Assembly (NCBI GenBank): GCA_020850595.1
Contig: JADZEK010000140.1
Span: 1 to 43,166 of the forward strand
DNA length: 43,166 nt
Reading direction: 5' to 3'
Source of the DNA: Anaerolineales bacterium
Lineage (GTDB): Bacteria; Chloroflexota; Anaerolineae; Anaerolineales; UBA6663
Numbering within the stretch: position 1 is the first letter of the stretch; the number at the start of each line of letters is the position of its first letter. A program made the translations under genes and the position numbers. The notes below the pieces were generated by a model. The model saw only the letters and a list, made by a program, of their open reading frames with translations. It made no database searches and was not told the origin of the DNA. Positions 8,093-17,712 of the stretch are shown one piece after another.

Positions 8093-9439
8093 ATGAAGCC
8101 GTTGCCTCGGCTCGTGGGCTTCGCCATCGCCGCCGCGCTCGTCGCGTGCAGCCGGCCGGCCACCCCGTCTCCGCCCGCCACGCCTGTCCCGCCGGCCACG
8201 GCCACAGCCCGCCCCCCAGCGAGCGTCACGCCGCGGCCCCCGGCCACGCGCACCGCCGCGCCACCCACCGCCACCCCCCTGCCCCCCGCCCACCACCTGG
8301 CCGTACGCGTTATTGACGGCGTGGGCCAGTTCTACGACCAGCGCACTGGGGCCAAATTCGTGCCGCGCGGCAATAACTACATCCGCCTCGCGCAGCAAAC
8401 CCGAGACGATGGCACCACCACCTTCGGCCATGCGCTGTTCGACCCGGGCAAGTACGACTCGGGCCGCGTCGCCGCCGACCTGAGCAACATGCACGCCGCC
8501 GGCTACAACGTCATCCGCGTCTTCCTCAGCCCGGACACCCTCGACGCCCCGGACGGCGGGTTGTCGGCCGCTTATCTGGACAACGTGGCCGATCTGCTGC
8601 GCCTGGCCCAGATCAACCAGATGTATGTGATCTTCACGCTGGACTGGATCCCCGGCGGCAAGTACGGCGAACTGCTCAGCGCGGACTGCTGCGAGACGTT
8701 TGCGCTGTTCAATGCCAACTTGCTGCCGCCCGCCGGGCTGAAGGCCAACCAGGTCTTCTACCAAGACTTCATCCGCGGGTTGCTGGCGCGCGGGGCGCAC
8801 ACCGAGCATGTCTTCAGCTACCAACTGCGCAACGAGCTTTTCTACGACGGCGATCAGCCGCCGCTCTCGCTGAATAGCGGGCAGGTCGCCACGGCCAACG
8901 GCCAGACTTACGACCTGAGCAGCGCCGCCGCCAAGGAGCAGATGGTGGCCGACAACCTGGTGTATTGGATTGACGCCATGCGCGCCAGCATTCTCGCAGT
9001 GGACCCGACGGCGCTGGTGAGCGTGGGCTTCTTTCAGCCGCAGGGGCCAAACCCCACGCGCCTGGGCGACCCACGCCTGGCCGTCACCGCGCCCGCCATC
9101 TGGCAATCCACCGCCGATTTCATTGACCTGCACGCCTACGCGGGGGGCGAGTTGACGCTGCCGCAGTACGTTGAAAACTACGGCATGGCCGGGATGATGG
9201 TCAAGCCTATCATCATGGGCGAATTCGGCGGCGAGGTGGGCCGCTTCGTGAACATCACGGACGCGGCCATTACGTTCATGAACTGGCAGGTCGAGTCGTG
9301 CCGCCTGGGCTTCGACGGCTGGCTCTTCTGGACGTGGGACACCGACGAGCAGCCGGATTTCTTCAATATACTGATGGCGCAGGGGGCCATCAACGGCGTG
9401 CTCGCGCCGGTGGCGCGGCCCGACCCGTGCTCGACGTGA
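8093..9439 (+). CDS. GH5-like glycoside hydrolase lipoprotein
   Basis: The protein has 448 residues. A short signal sequence ends in a lipobox LVAC (Cys19). A Pro/Thr/Ala-rich linker (about 20-65) precedes a TIM-barrel domain resembling clan GH-A cellulases and mannanases. The acid/base candidate is E248 in LRNEL and the nucleophile candidate is E377 in MGEFGG; strands such as YNVIRVFL and YVIFTLDWIPGG fit the barrel. It is probably anchored outside the cytoplasmic membrane and cleaves a beta-linked glycan; the substrate is unknown. The start is fixed by GAGGAGG 5 bases upstream. The longer frame upstream is a shadow of the DUF4013 gene. A strong terminator follows 12 bases after the stop. 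Confidence 0.85.
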   Translation: MKPLPRLVGFAIAAALVACSRPATPSPPATPVPPATATARPPASVTPRPPATRTAAPPTATPLPPAHHLAVRVIDGVGQFYDQRTGAKFVPRGNNYIRLAQQTRDDGTTTFGHALFDPGKYDSGRVAADLSNMHAAGYNVIRVFLSPDTLDAPDGGLSAAYLDNVADLLRLAQINQMYVIFTLDWIPGGKYGELLSADCCETFALFNANLLPPAGLKANQVFYQDFIRGLLARGAHTEHVFSYQLRNELFYDGDQPPLSLNSGQVATANGQTYDLSSAAAKEQMVADNLVYWIDAMRASILAVDPTALVSVGFFQPQGPNPTRLGDPRLAVTAPAIWQSTADFIDLHAYAGGELTLPQYVENYGMAGMMVKPIIMGEFGGEVGRFVNITDAAITFMNWQVESCRLGFDGWLFWTWDTDEQPDFFNILMAQGAINGVLAPVARPDPCST

Positions 9440-9451
9440 GGCCTGCCCACG

Positions 9452-9490
9452 AAAACGGCCCGCTGTTCGCCTGAGCAGCGGGCCGTTTTT
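9452..9490. terminator. Bidirectional terminator between convergent genes
   Basis: AAAACGGCCCGCTG (9452-9465) pairs perfectly with CAGCGGGCCGTTTT (9476-9489) around a 10-nt loop, with T-runs on both strands. It serves the glycosidase lipoprotein on the plus strand and the PLP decarboxylase on the minus strand. Confidence 0.92.
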
Positions 9491-9517
9491 GTTCCCCACC
9501 AAGTCGCGCAGGTTGGC

Positions 9518-10984
9518 TCAGGGGAACTGCGGGGCGACCTCGCGGCCGATCTGCGTGACAGACTGGACCAGCAGATCAAAGTCGGCCGCGACGCTGCGGT
9601 GGTTGGCAATAGCGACGCGCAAGCAGTAGCGGTCGTTGAGCGTGGTGTACGACGGCGCGGCGATCCCCCGTTCCTGCACCAGCATCAGGATTTCCTTATT
9701 GAGCGCGCTCAGCGTGGCGTCGTCGCGCCCGCCGGGGTTGTAACGGAAACAGACGATGTCCATGCCGATGGGCGCCAGCAACTCCAGCGCGGGGTCGGCG
9801 GCGATCAGCTCGCCCAGGTAATGCGCCTGCTGCACGTTGCGGGCGATCATCCGGCCAAAGCGGTCAAGCCCGTGCTCCTTGACCGACAGCCAGACCTTGA
9901 GGGCGCGGAAGTTGCGCGTGAGCTGGAGGCCCAGGTCGCTGAACCACCGGCTGCCCGCCGCCAGCCCGCGCGCCTCGTGCGCCAGGTATTCGGGCGTGAG
10001 CGAGAATGTGCGGCGGTGCGCGTCGGCATGGCGCACCAGCACGCCGCCGGCCTCGAACGGCACGTGCAGCCACTTGTGCAGGTCGAGCGCCACCGAGTCG
10101 GCCCGCTCAATGCCGCGCAGCAGTGGGCGCACGTTGTCGGCCAGCATGGCGACCGCGCCGATCGCGCCGTCCACGTGGAACCATAGCCCTTCCTGCCGGC
10201 AGAGGTCGGCCAGGGCGGTCAGGTCGTCAATCGCGCCGGTGTTCACCGTGCCAGCGCTGCCGATGACGGCGATGGGCCGCATCCCGGCGGCGCGGTCGGC
10301 GGCCAGCGCGGCGCGCAGGGCGTCCAGGTTGAGGGTAAAGTCGGCGGTGACGGGCAGCTTGCGCAGCGCCTGCGTGCCCAGCCCCAGCAGCTCGACCGCC
10401 TTCTGATTGCAGCTATGCACCTCGGTGGAGGCGTAGACCGTCAGCGGCTGCGGCGCGGCGCGCATGCCCTGCGCGCGCACGTCGAAGCCGGCCTGCGCGC
10501 TGCGCGCCACCGCCAACCCCACGAAGTTCGCCATGGAGCCGCCGCTGACCAGCAGGCCGCTGGCCTCGGCCGGGAAGCCGAGCAGGTCCTTCAGCCAGTC
10601 TATGACCTGGGCCTCGACCAGGTTGGCGACGTGGTTGCCGCCGCCCAGGTTGGGGTTCATGATGGCGGCCAGGAAGTCGCCCAGCGCGCCCATGACCGTG
10701 CCCGCGCCCATGTACCAGCCCCAGAAGCGCGGGTGGAGGTTGCCCATCGGGTAGGGCAGAATGTTGGACCGGAAGTCGGCGTAGGCGGCCTCGGCCCCGG
10801 CGGGCGCGCGCGGGGCAGGTTCGGTGAAGTGGGCGGCTACGTCCGGCGGCGTGGGCTGCCACACCGGCCGCTCGCGCACGTTTTGCACGTAGTCCAGCGC
10901 GTCGTCCACCATGCGGTGCGCCAGGGCGCGCAGCGCGCCCCAGTCGGCCGGGTCGAGGGTTTCGTAGGGCGGCTCTGTCGGCAT
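9518..10984 (-). CDS. Pyridoxal-dependent decarboxylase (group II, AADC-like)
   Basis: This 488-residue PLP enzyme belongs to the aromatic-L-amino-acid/glutamate decarboxylase fold. Visible features are the N-terminal ETLDPADW region, the substrate-binding-loop region LHPRFWGWY, LVSGGSMANF, the cofactor aspartate in HVDGAIGA and the Schiff-base lysine in ALDLHKWLH. Group II enzymes decarboxylate aromatic amino acids, glutamate, diaminobutyrate or related substrates; which one applies here cannot be told. The ATG at 10984 is preferred because AGAGGT lies 5 bases upstream; a GTG two codons earlier is also possible. It is flanked by hairpin terminators on both sides, so it is probably monocistronic. 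Confidence 0.92.
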   Translation of the reverse strand: MPTEPPYETLDPADWGALRALAHRMVDDALDYVQNVRERPVWQPTPPDVAAHFTEPAPRAPAGAEAAYADFRSNILPYPMGNLHPRFWGWYMGAGTVMGALGDFLAAIMNPNLGGGNHVANLVEAQVIDWLKDLLGFPAEASGLLVSGGSMANFVGLAVARSAQAGFDVRAQGMRAAPQPLTVYASTEVHSCNQKAVELLGLGTQALRKLPVTADFTLNLDALRAALAADRAAGMRPIAVIGSAGTVNTGAIDDLTALADLCRQEGLWFHVDGAIGAVAMLADNVRPLLRGIERADSVALDLHKWLHVPFEAGGVLVRHADAHRRTFSLTPEYLAHEARGLAAGSRWFSDLGLQLTRNFRALKVWLSVKEHGLDRFGRMIARNVQQAHYLGELIAADPALELLAPIGMDIVCFRYNPGGRDDATLSALNKEILMLVQERGIAAPSYTTLNDRYCLRVAIANHRSVAADFDLLVQSVTQIGREVAPQFP

Positions 10985-11058
10985 GGTCACCTCTGCGATA
11001 AGGCCAACTGGGGCCGGCCGGGGCTGGTGCGGGCCGGATTATAGCGCCAAGCCTGAGC

Positions 11059-11110
11059 GCCAACCAAAACGGCCCGCCGCCTCGGGAGGCAGCGGGCCGT
11101 TTTGGTTGGC
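11059..11110. terminator. Strong terminator downstream of glnS
   Basis: Nineteen-base perfect arms at 11059-11077 and 11092-11110 contain the core AAAACGGCCCGC and its complement, with an inner GCCT/AGGC stem. Read on the minus strand it begins 14 bases after the glnS stop. It shares its core with the terminator at 9452-9490. Confidence 0.9.
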
Positions 11111-11123
11111 TGTGTGCTTCGGT

Positions 11124-12803
<1,680 letters not shown>

Positions 12804-12840
12804 GGCCTGGTCAGTCAGCGGTGCGGGTGGGTAAACCGTC

Positions 12841-12846
12841 ATTATA
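12841..12846 (-). promoter_or_regulatory. Possible -10 box for glnS
   Basis: TATAAT on the minus strand lies 37 bases before the chosen glnS start, just past the end of the HpcH/HpaI gene. It overlaps an alternative upstream ATG, which argues against that ATG as start. No clear -35 is visible. Confidence 0.4.
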
Positions 12847-12860
12847 ACAGCCGGGGCAGG

Positions 12861-13667
12861 TCAGTCGGCGGCCGGGCCGGCGGGCGCCGACCCACCGCCG
12901 AGTTGAGTGCGCACCCACTGCCGCAGGCCGTCCATGAAGCCGATCAGGTAGCCAAAGTCGCTGCCGGCCTGCACCCACTGCACACCGCGCCGCGCCATGC
13001 GCACGGCGTAGTCGGCGTCTGGCCCCATGCCCGCGCCCACGAACTTGCCCGCCGCCGTGGCCCGCGCGATCACGTGCTCCAGCGCGGCCACCACGGTGGG
13101 ATGCTCCACCTGCCCCAACACACCCAGCGCACCGGAGAGGTCGTAGGGGCCGAGCACCACCGCGTCTAGCCCCGGCACGGCCACGATGGCGTCTATGGCC
13201 GCGACGGCCTCGCGCGTCTCGATCATCACGGCGGCGAACACGCCCGCGTCGGCGGCGGACACATAGTCCGCGCCGCCGCTGCGCCCGAAGTTGGAGGGCA
13301 CACGCGGGCCGTAGCCGCGCCGGCCCCGCGGCGGGTAGCGGCAGTCGGCCACGGCGCGCTCGACTTCCGCGACCGTGCGCACCTGCGGCACAATGATGCC
13401 GTCGGCCCCGGCGTCGAGCACCGGCTTGATGAAGGCGGTCTCGCCCGCCGTCACGCGCACCAGCGCCGGTTTGCGGCGGCTGCGCGCGGCCAGCAGGTGG
13501 CCGTGCAGCGCTTCCGGGCCGAGGGGGCTGTGCTCCTGGTCAATCCAAATGAAGTCCACCGCTTCGGCCAGCGCCTCGGTCACCAGTGGGTCGGAGAAGG
13601 TGACCGCCGCGCCCAGGCAAAACTGCCCGGCGGCCAGCGCGCGGCGAAATGCGTTGATGCTTTCCAT
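12861..13667 (-). CDS. HpcH/HpaI aldolase family protein
   Basis: This 268-residue class II metal-dependent pyruvate aldolase has the family blocks in order: IDQEHSPLG (catalytic-His region), LVRVTAGE, VLDAGADGIIVPQV, YPPRGRRGYGPR, the metal ligand Glu in MIETREAV, and the metal ligand Asp in GPYDLSGALG. Family enzymes cleave or form 4-hydroxy-2-oxo acids such as 2-keto-3-deoxy-L-rhamnonate. The start at 13667 has AAAGGAA 7 bases upstream. A much longer frame upstream only mirrors the divergent BKACE gene. It is divergent from the catabolic island and could supply a pyruvate-releasing step for it. It is followed on the same strand by glnS, which has its own promoter-like box. Confidence 0.93.
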   Translation of the reverse strand: MESINAFRRALAAGQFCLGAAVTFSDPLVTEALAEAVDFIWIDQEHSPLGPEALHGHLLAARSRRKPALVRVTAGETAFIKPVLDAGADGIIVPQVRTVAEVERAVADCRYPPRGRRGYGPRVPSNFGRSGGADYVSAADAGVFAAVMIETREAVAAIDAIVAVPGLDAVVLGPYDLSGALGVLGQVEHPTVVAALEHVIARATAAGKFVGAGMGPDADYAVRMARRGVQWVQAGSDFGYLIGFMDGLRQWVRTQLGGGSAPAGPAAD

Positions 13668-13773
13668 GAGAAAGTTCCTTTCGCTTGCCGCGGTCGGCCG
13701 GCGGCCATTTTGCCAGGAAACAGGCTGCCAGGCGCTTGCCGCAGGGGTTTCGCTTGAAATGGGCGTGAAGCGG

Positions 13774-13802
13774 TTGACTCGGTGATGGGCTTCGTGTAAA
13801 TA
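13774..13802 (+). promoter_or_regulatory. Possible promoter of catabolic island A
   Basis: TTGACT (13774-13779) and TAAATA (13797-13802) are separated by 17 bases, within the 222-base divergent region. Predicted transcription would begin about 80 bases before the BKACE start. The -10 match is poor. Confidence 0.35.
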
Positions 13803-13889
13803 TGGCGGTAGGCTCGACGCCCATTCTAGCACTCCCACCGGCGGCGAGAAACGCGGCCCGCGCGGCGGGCTACTCCCAAGGACCAGGGC

Positions 13890-14780
13890 ATGGACAAACT
13901 CATCATCACCGTCACCGTGGATTCGACCATGTCGTATCCGGGCAACCCGCACTGCCCGCCCACCGAGAACGTGGGGGCGGTGTCGGCTGAGTACATCCGC
14001 GCCGTCAACGCCGGGGCCAGCATCACGCACATCCACGGGGTGCACGTGCTCGACCGGGAGATGCAGGCCGACGGCCGCCGCCTCTCGCGCACCGACTACG
14101 AGGGCTGGAAGAAGCTGCAAGCCTTGATCAACGCCGGCTGCCAGGCGCGGCCGATCATGCAGTTCGGCATCGCCAGCGCGCGCACCGAAGAGAAGCTGCG
14201 CCTGATGGAACTGCACCCCGACATGATGGCGATTGCCTTCAACGCGCACGACGAGTTCTTTCAGCCCGACCCGGCCTTCGCCGCCAATGAGATGTACGCC
14301 AGCCACCCGCGCGACGAGTTGGAGACCTACAGCCGCGCCGCGCTGGAGAAGGGCGTGAAGGTCGAGGTGGAGGCGTTCCACACCGGCGCGCTGTGGAACT
14401 TGGAGTTCATCGCCAAAATGGACCTGCTGCCGGAGCCGATCTGGACCACGCTGTTCCTGGGCTGGCCGGGCGGCAGTTGGACACCCCCCACCCCGCGCGG
14501 CCTGGTCTACATGGTGGACTGCCTGCCCGCCGGGCGCAAGATCAACTGGAACGTGAGCGTGATGGACCCGGCCACGCAGTGGAAGATTCTGCCGCAGGTG
14601 ATCGCCATGGGCGGGCACGTGCGCGTGGGCTGGGAGGACAACCCTTACCTGGAAGACGGCACGCTGGCGCAGACCAACGCGCTGCTGGTCGAGAAGATCA
14701 TCCGCATCGCGCGCGAGATCGGGCGCGAGGTGGCCACGCCCGCCGAGGCGCGCGCCATCATCGGCCTCCCGGCGCGGTAA
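13890..14780 (+). CDS. BKACE-family 3-keto-acid cleavage enzyme (DUF849)
   Basis: The protein has 296 residues. BKACE enzymes are zinc TIM barrels that condense a beta-keto acid with acetyl-CoA and cleave it to acetoacetate plus a CoA ester. Family marks are ITVTVDSTMSYPGNPHCPPT, the metal-binding HIH in ASITHIHGVH, the central MQFGIAS and the late VRVGWEDNPYL signature. The usual HVHVRD sequence after the metal histidines is replaced by HIHGVH, so substrate preference may be unusual. It is the first gene of a long plus-strand series. The amidohydrolase follows 17 bases later. The substrate is unknown; neighbours suggest an oxidised sugar or cyclitol derivative. Confidence 0.9.
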   Translation: MDKLIITVTVDSTMSYPGNPHCPPTENVGAVSAEYIRAVNAGASITHIHGVHVLDREMQADGRRLSRTDYEGWKKLQALINAGCQARPIMQFGIASARTEEKLRLMELHPDMMAIAFNAHDEFFQPDPAFAANEMYASHPRDELETYSRAALEKGVKVEVEAFHTGALWNLEFIAKMDLLPEPIWTTLFLGWPGGSWTPPTPRGLVYMVDCLPAGRKINWNVSVMDPATQWKILPQVIAMGGHVRVGWEDNPYLEDGTLAQTNALLVEKIIRIAREIGREVATPAEARAIIGLPAR

Positions 14781-14797
14781 GGTCGCCCGGCCCACGC

Positions 14798-15742
14798 ATG
14801 GTCATTGACACCCACGCGCACGTGCTCGGGCGGCTGCACGGCCGGGTGGGCCGCGGGCGCACGCGGGGCGTGGGGTATGGCCGCGCGCAGATCGGCGGCG
14901 GCGAAGCGTTCAGCCACGTGCCGCCCTTCCGGCGCGCGACGACCTTCCCGCCCGAGGTGCTGGTGGCGCAGATGGATGGGGCGGGCGTGGACAAGGCCGT
15001 GCTGCTGCAAGGCTCATTCCACGGCGAGAGCAATGCCTACGTGGCGGCGGCCGTGGCGCGCTACCCCAACCGCCTGATTGGCGCGGCCTTCGTGGATCCG
15101 CGCGCGCCGGACGCCCAGGCTCAGTTTGCGCGGCTGACCGGGCCAGGCGGCTTTGGGGTGCTCAAGCTGGAGATCAGCGTGGGCTGGGGCTTCACCGGCC
15201 TCTACCCCGACTTTCGGCTGGACGAGCCAGGACTGGCCTGGCTGTGGCCCGCCGCCGAACAGCAGGGCGTGATTGTGGTGCTCGACCTGGGGTCCGTCGG
15301 CAGCGCCTCGTACCAGACCGAGATCGTGAGCGGCATCGTGAGCCGCCACCCGCGCTTGCAGGTGGTCATCGCTCACCTGGCGCAGCCGCCGCTGGCCGCG
15401 CCAGACGACGCCAGCTTGAACGCGCAGTGGGAGGCGCAGATCGCGCTCGGGCGGCACGCCAACGTCTGGTTTGATTTGGCCGCGCTGCCCGCCTATGTGG
15501 ACGAGGACTACCCGTACCCCACGGCGCGGCGCTACATCGCGCGCGCGGGGGAGTTGATCGGCACGGAGCGGCTGATGTGGGCCACCGACGCGCCGGGGCT
15601 GCTCGGCCAGGGGACATACCTACAGCTGCTGCGCTACATCAGCCGCTACTGTGACTGCCTCACGCCGGAGGCGCGGGCGGGCGTGCTGGGCGGCAACGCC
15701 TGGCGCTTGTTTGGCCCAGTGTTCGGCCGAAACGGGGCATAG
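14798..15742 (+). CDS. Amidohydrolase-2 family metal-dependent hydrolase
   Basis: The protein has 314 residues. It opens with the metal-binding HxH (MVIDTHAHVLG) and carries a late aspartate in WATDAPGL, with a central VVIAHLAQPP strand supplying another metal histidine. The amidohydrolase-2 subgroup includes decarboxylases, lactonases and hydratases of oxo-acids such as 4-oxalomesaconate. The start at 14798 is chosen because the family N-terminus begins there; the long frame upstream is a shadow of BKACE. It is probably co-transcribed with BKACE and the MocA-type oxidoreductase 45 bases downstream. A lactonase or hydratase role in the same pathway is an inference. Confidence 0.88.
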   Translation: MVIDTHAHVLGRLHGRVGRGRTRGVGYGRAQIGGGEAFSHVPPFRRATTFPPEVLVAQMDGAGVDKAVLLQGSFHGESNAYVAAAVARYPNRLIGAAFVDPRAPDAQAQFARLTGPGGFGVLKLEISVGWGFTGLYPDFRLDEPGLAWLWPAAEQQGVIVVLDLGSVGSASYQTEIVSGIVSRHPRLQVVIAHLAQPPLAAPDDASLNAQWEAQIALGRHANVWFDLAALPAYVDEDYPYPTARRYIARAGELIGTERLMWATDAPGLLGQGTYLQLLRYISRYCDCLTPEARAGVLGGNAWRLFGPVFGRNGA

Positions 15743-15787
15743 CGCCGCCCGGCCGATGAGACTACTTAGCTTTACGGAGAAACGGGA

Positions 15788-16864
15788 ATGAAGAAGGAAG
15801 ATCGTTTGCTGCGCGTGGGCGTGCTGGGCTGCGGCCCGATTGCACAGTTTGCCCACTTCGAGGCCTGCCGCCGCGCGCGGAACGCCGAGCTGTACGCCAT
15901 CTGCGACCGCGCCGCCGACCTGGTGGAGCGCATGGCCGTGCTGCACAGCCCTAAGGCGACATACACCGACTACGCCGCTATGCTGGCCGACCCGCAGGTG
16001 GAGGCCGTAGTCATCGCCACGGCCGACGCCTTTCACGTGCCGCTGACCAAGCAGGCCATCGCCGCGGGCAAGCATGTGCTGGTGGAAAAGCCGATGGGCG
16101 TCACGGTGGAAGAGTGCGCCGAGCTGGCCGCGCTGGTCAAGGCGGGCGGGCTGACGCTGCAAGTGGGCTACATGAAGCGCTTTGACCCCGGCCTGGAGTT
16201 TGTGCACGACTTCGCGCAGAAAGGACTGGGGCAGCGCCTGGCCTTCAAGAGCTGCTACCACGACTCGGTTTACCGCTACACCATGACCGACAACTTGCAG
16301 GTGATCCCGATGGCCAGCCCGCAGGCGCTGCGGCCGGAGGGCAACCCCAAGGCCGATAAGCGCCGCTACTTCATGCTCACCCACGGCAGCCATTTGGTGG
16401 ACACGGCCCGCTACCTGGGCGGCGAGATCGAGCGCGTGAACGCCCGCCTGGTGGAGCGCTTCGGCGCGTATTGCTGGTACATCGCCGTGGACTTCGCCGA
16501 CGGCAGCCTGGGCCACCTGGACCTGATCGTGGCGGTGCGCGGCGACTGGCGCGAGGACTTTCAATTGGAGGCCGAGCACGGTAACGCTGCCGGCAAAATT
16601 TACCTGCCCTGGTTCCACAAGACCAGCGAGGTCGAGGTGTTCTCGACCAAAGACGGCCTCTACCGCCGCCCGCTGGGCGAGGACGCCCACACCTACAAGC
16701 GCCAGATGGAGGGCTTTGCCGACACGATCCTCACCGACGCGCCGCAGCGGGGCGCGAACGTGGACGACGGCGCGGAGGGCGTGCGCATCCTGGTCGCCAT
16801 CTCGCAGTCGGTCGAGCGCGGCGAGCCGGTGCGGCTGGCCGACGTGACCGGAGGCCTGGCATGA
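15788..16864 (+). CDS. Gfo/Idh/MocA-family oxidoreductase
   Basis: The protein has 358 residues. An N-terminal Rossmann domain (VGVLGCGPIAQFAH) binds NAD(P), EKPMGVT is the family substrate/cofactor junction with the conserved Lys, and HGSHLVDTARYLGG carries the catalytic histidine region of the C-terminal domain. Members oxidise inositols, sugars or sugar acids, often at one ring carbon. A GGAGAAACGGGA ribosome site precedes the ATG. The stop overlaps the next gene by 4 bases (ATGA), so the pair is translationally coupled. Pairing a MocA-type dehydrogenase with a TIM-barrel isomerase is typical of inositol- and 3-keto-sugar-type catabolism. Confidence 0.95.
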   Translation: MKKEDRLLRVGVLGCGPIAQFAHFEACRRARNAELYAICDRAADLVERMAVLHSPKATYTDYAAMLADPQVEAVVIATADAFHVPLTKQAIAAGKHVLVEKPMGVTVEECAELAALVKAGGLTLQVGYMKRFDPGLEFVHDFAQKGLGQRLAFKSCYHDSVYRYTMTDNLQVIPMASPQALRPEGNPKADKRRYFMLTHGSHLVDTARYLGGEIERVNARLVERFGAYCWYIAVDFADGSLGHLDLIVAVRGDWREDFQLEAEHGNAAGKIYLPWFHKTSEVEVFSTKDGLYRRPLGEDAHTYKRQMEGFADTILTDAPQRGANVDDGAEGVRILVAISQSVERGEPVRLADVTGGLA

Positions 16865-17709
16865 ACATCGGCATCTTCGCCAAGACCTTTGTGCGAGCCA
16901 GCCTGGCGGAAACGCTCGACGCCGTGGCGGCGCACGACATTGATACGGTGCAGTTCAACCTGGCCTGCGCCGGGCTGCCTTCCATGCCCGACAGCCTAAG
17001 CGATGAGCTGATCGCCGACATCCGGCGGCAGATGGACGCGCGCGGCCTGAAGATGGCCGCCATCAGCGGCACCTTCAACATGATCCACCCAGACGCGGCC
17101 CAGCGCGAGGCCGGGCTGCGGCGGCTGGCGGTGATGGCGGCGGCCTGCCACCGGCTGGACACGCACGTCATCACGCTCTGCACCGGCACACGCGACCCCA
17201 AGAACATGTGGAACCGCCACCCCGACAACGACACACCCGCAGCCTGGGCCGACCTGCTGGCCTGCCTGACCTCGGCGCTGCAAACCGCCGAGCAGCACGA
17301 CTTGACGCTGGCCTTCGAGCCGGAGGTGGCCAACGTGATTGACACGGCCGCCAAGGGCCGCCGCCTGCTGGACGAGGTGCGGTCGCCGCGCCTGAAGGTC
17401 GTGCTCGACGCGGCCAACTTGTTCCGCGCGGGCGACCTGGCGCGGATGCCGGCCGTGCTGCAAGAGGCCTTTGACAACCTGGGGAATGATCTGGTGCTCG
17501 CCCACGCCAAAGACCTGGCCCACGATGGCGAGGCAGGCCACCAGGCGGCCGGCACCGGCGTGCTGGATTACGACCGCTACCTGGCGCTGCTGGCCCAGCA
17601 CGGCTACACCGGCCCGCTGATCCTGCATAGCCTGGAAGAAGATCAGGTGGACCCGGCCGTGGCCTTCCTGCGCGGCAAGTTGGCGGCGCTGGCGGCCCGC
17701 GCTGCGTAA
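16861..17709 (+). CDS. Sugar phosphate isomerase/epimerase (xylose-isomerase-like TIM barrel)
   Basis: The 282-residue AP-endonuclease-2/xylose-isomerase-like barrel shows metal ligands in order: Glu in LAFEPEVAN, Asp in VVLDAANLF, His in LAHAKDLAHD and Glu in ILHSLEED. Members include inosose dehydratases, 2-keto-myo-inositol isomerases, and 3-keto-sugar epimerases or hydratases. It overlaps the MocA-type gene by 4 bases and is followed after 3 bases by an alpha/beta hydrolase, so all three are probably one translational unit. The actual substrate is not readable. Confidence 0.92.
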   Translation: MNIGIFAKTFVRASLAETLDAVAAHDIDTVQFNLACAGLPSMPDSLSDELIADIRRQMDARGLKMAAISGTFNMIHPDAAQREAGLRRLAVMAAACHRLDTHVITLCTGTRDPKNMWNRHPDNDTPAAWADLLACLTSALQTAEQHDLTLAFEPEVANVIDTAAKGRRLLDEVRSPRLKVVLDAANLFRAGDLARMPAVLQEAFDNLGNDLVLAHAKDLAHDGEAGHQAAGTGVLDYDRYLALLAQHGYTGPLILHSLEEDQVDPAVAFLRGKLAALAARAA

Positions 17710-17712
17710 ACA

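Noticed and set aside
7778..9502. 574-residue minus-strand frame opposite the DUF4013 and glycosidase genes
   Set aside because: Low-complexity Arg/Gly/Ala/His translation typical of an antisense frame in GC-rich coding DNA; the plus-strand genes have clear motifs and ribosome sites.
13668..14795. N-terminal extension of the HpcH/HpaI frame
   Set aside because: It is the antisense of BKACE; the true start at 13667 has a good ribosome site.
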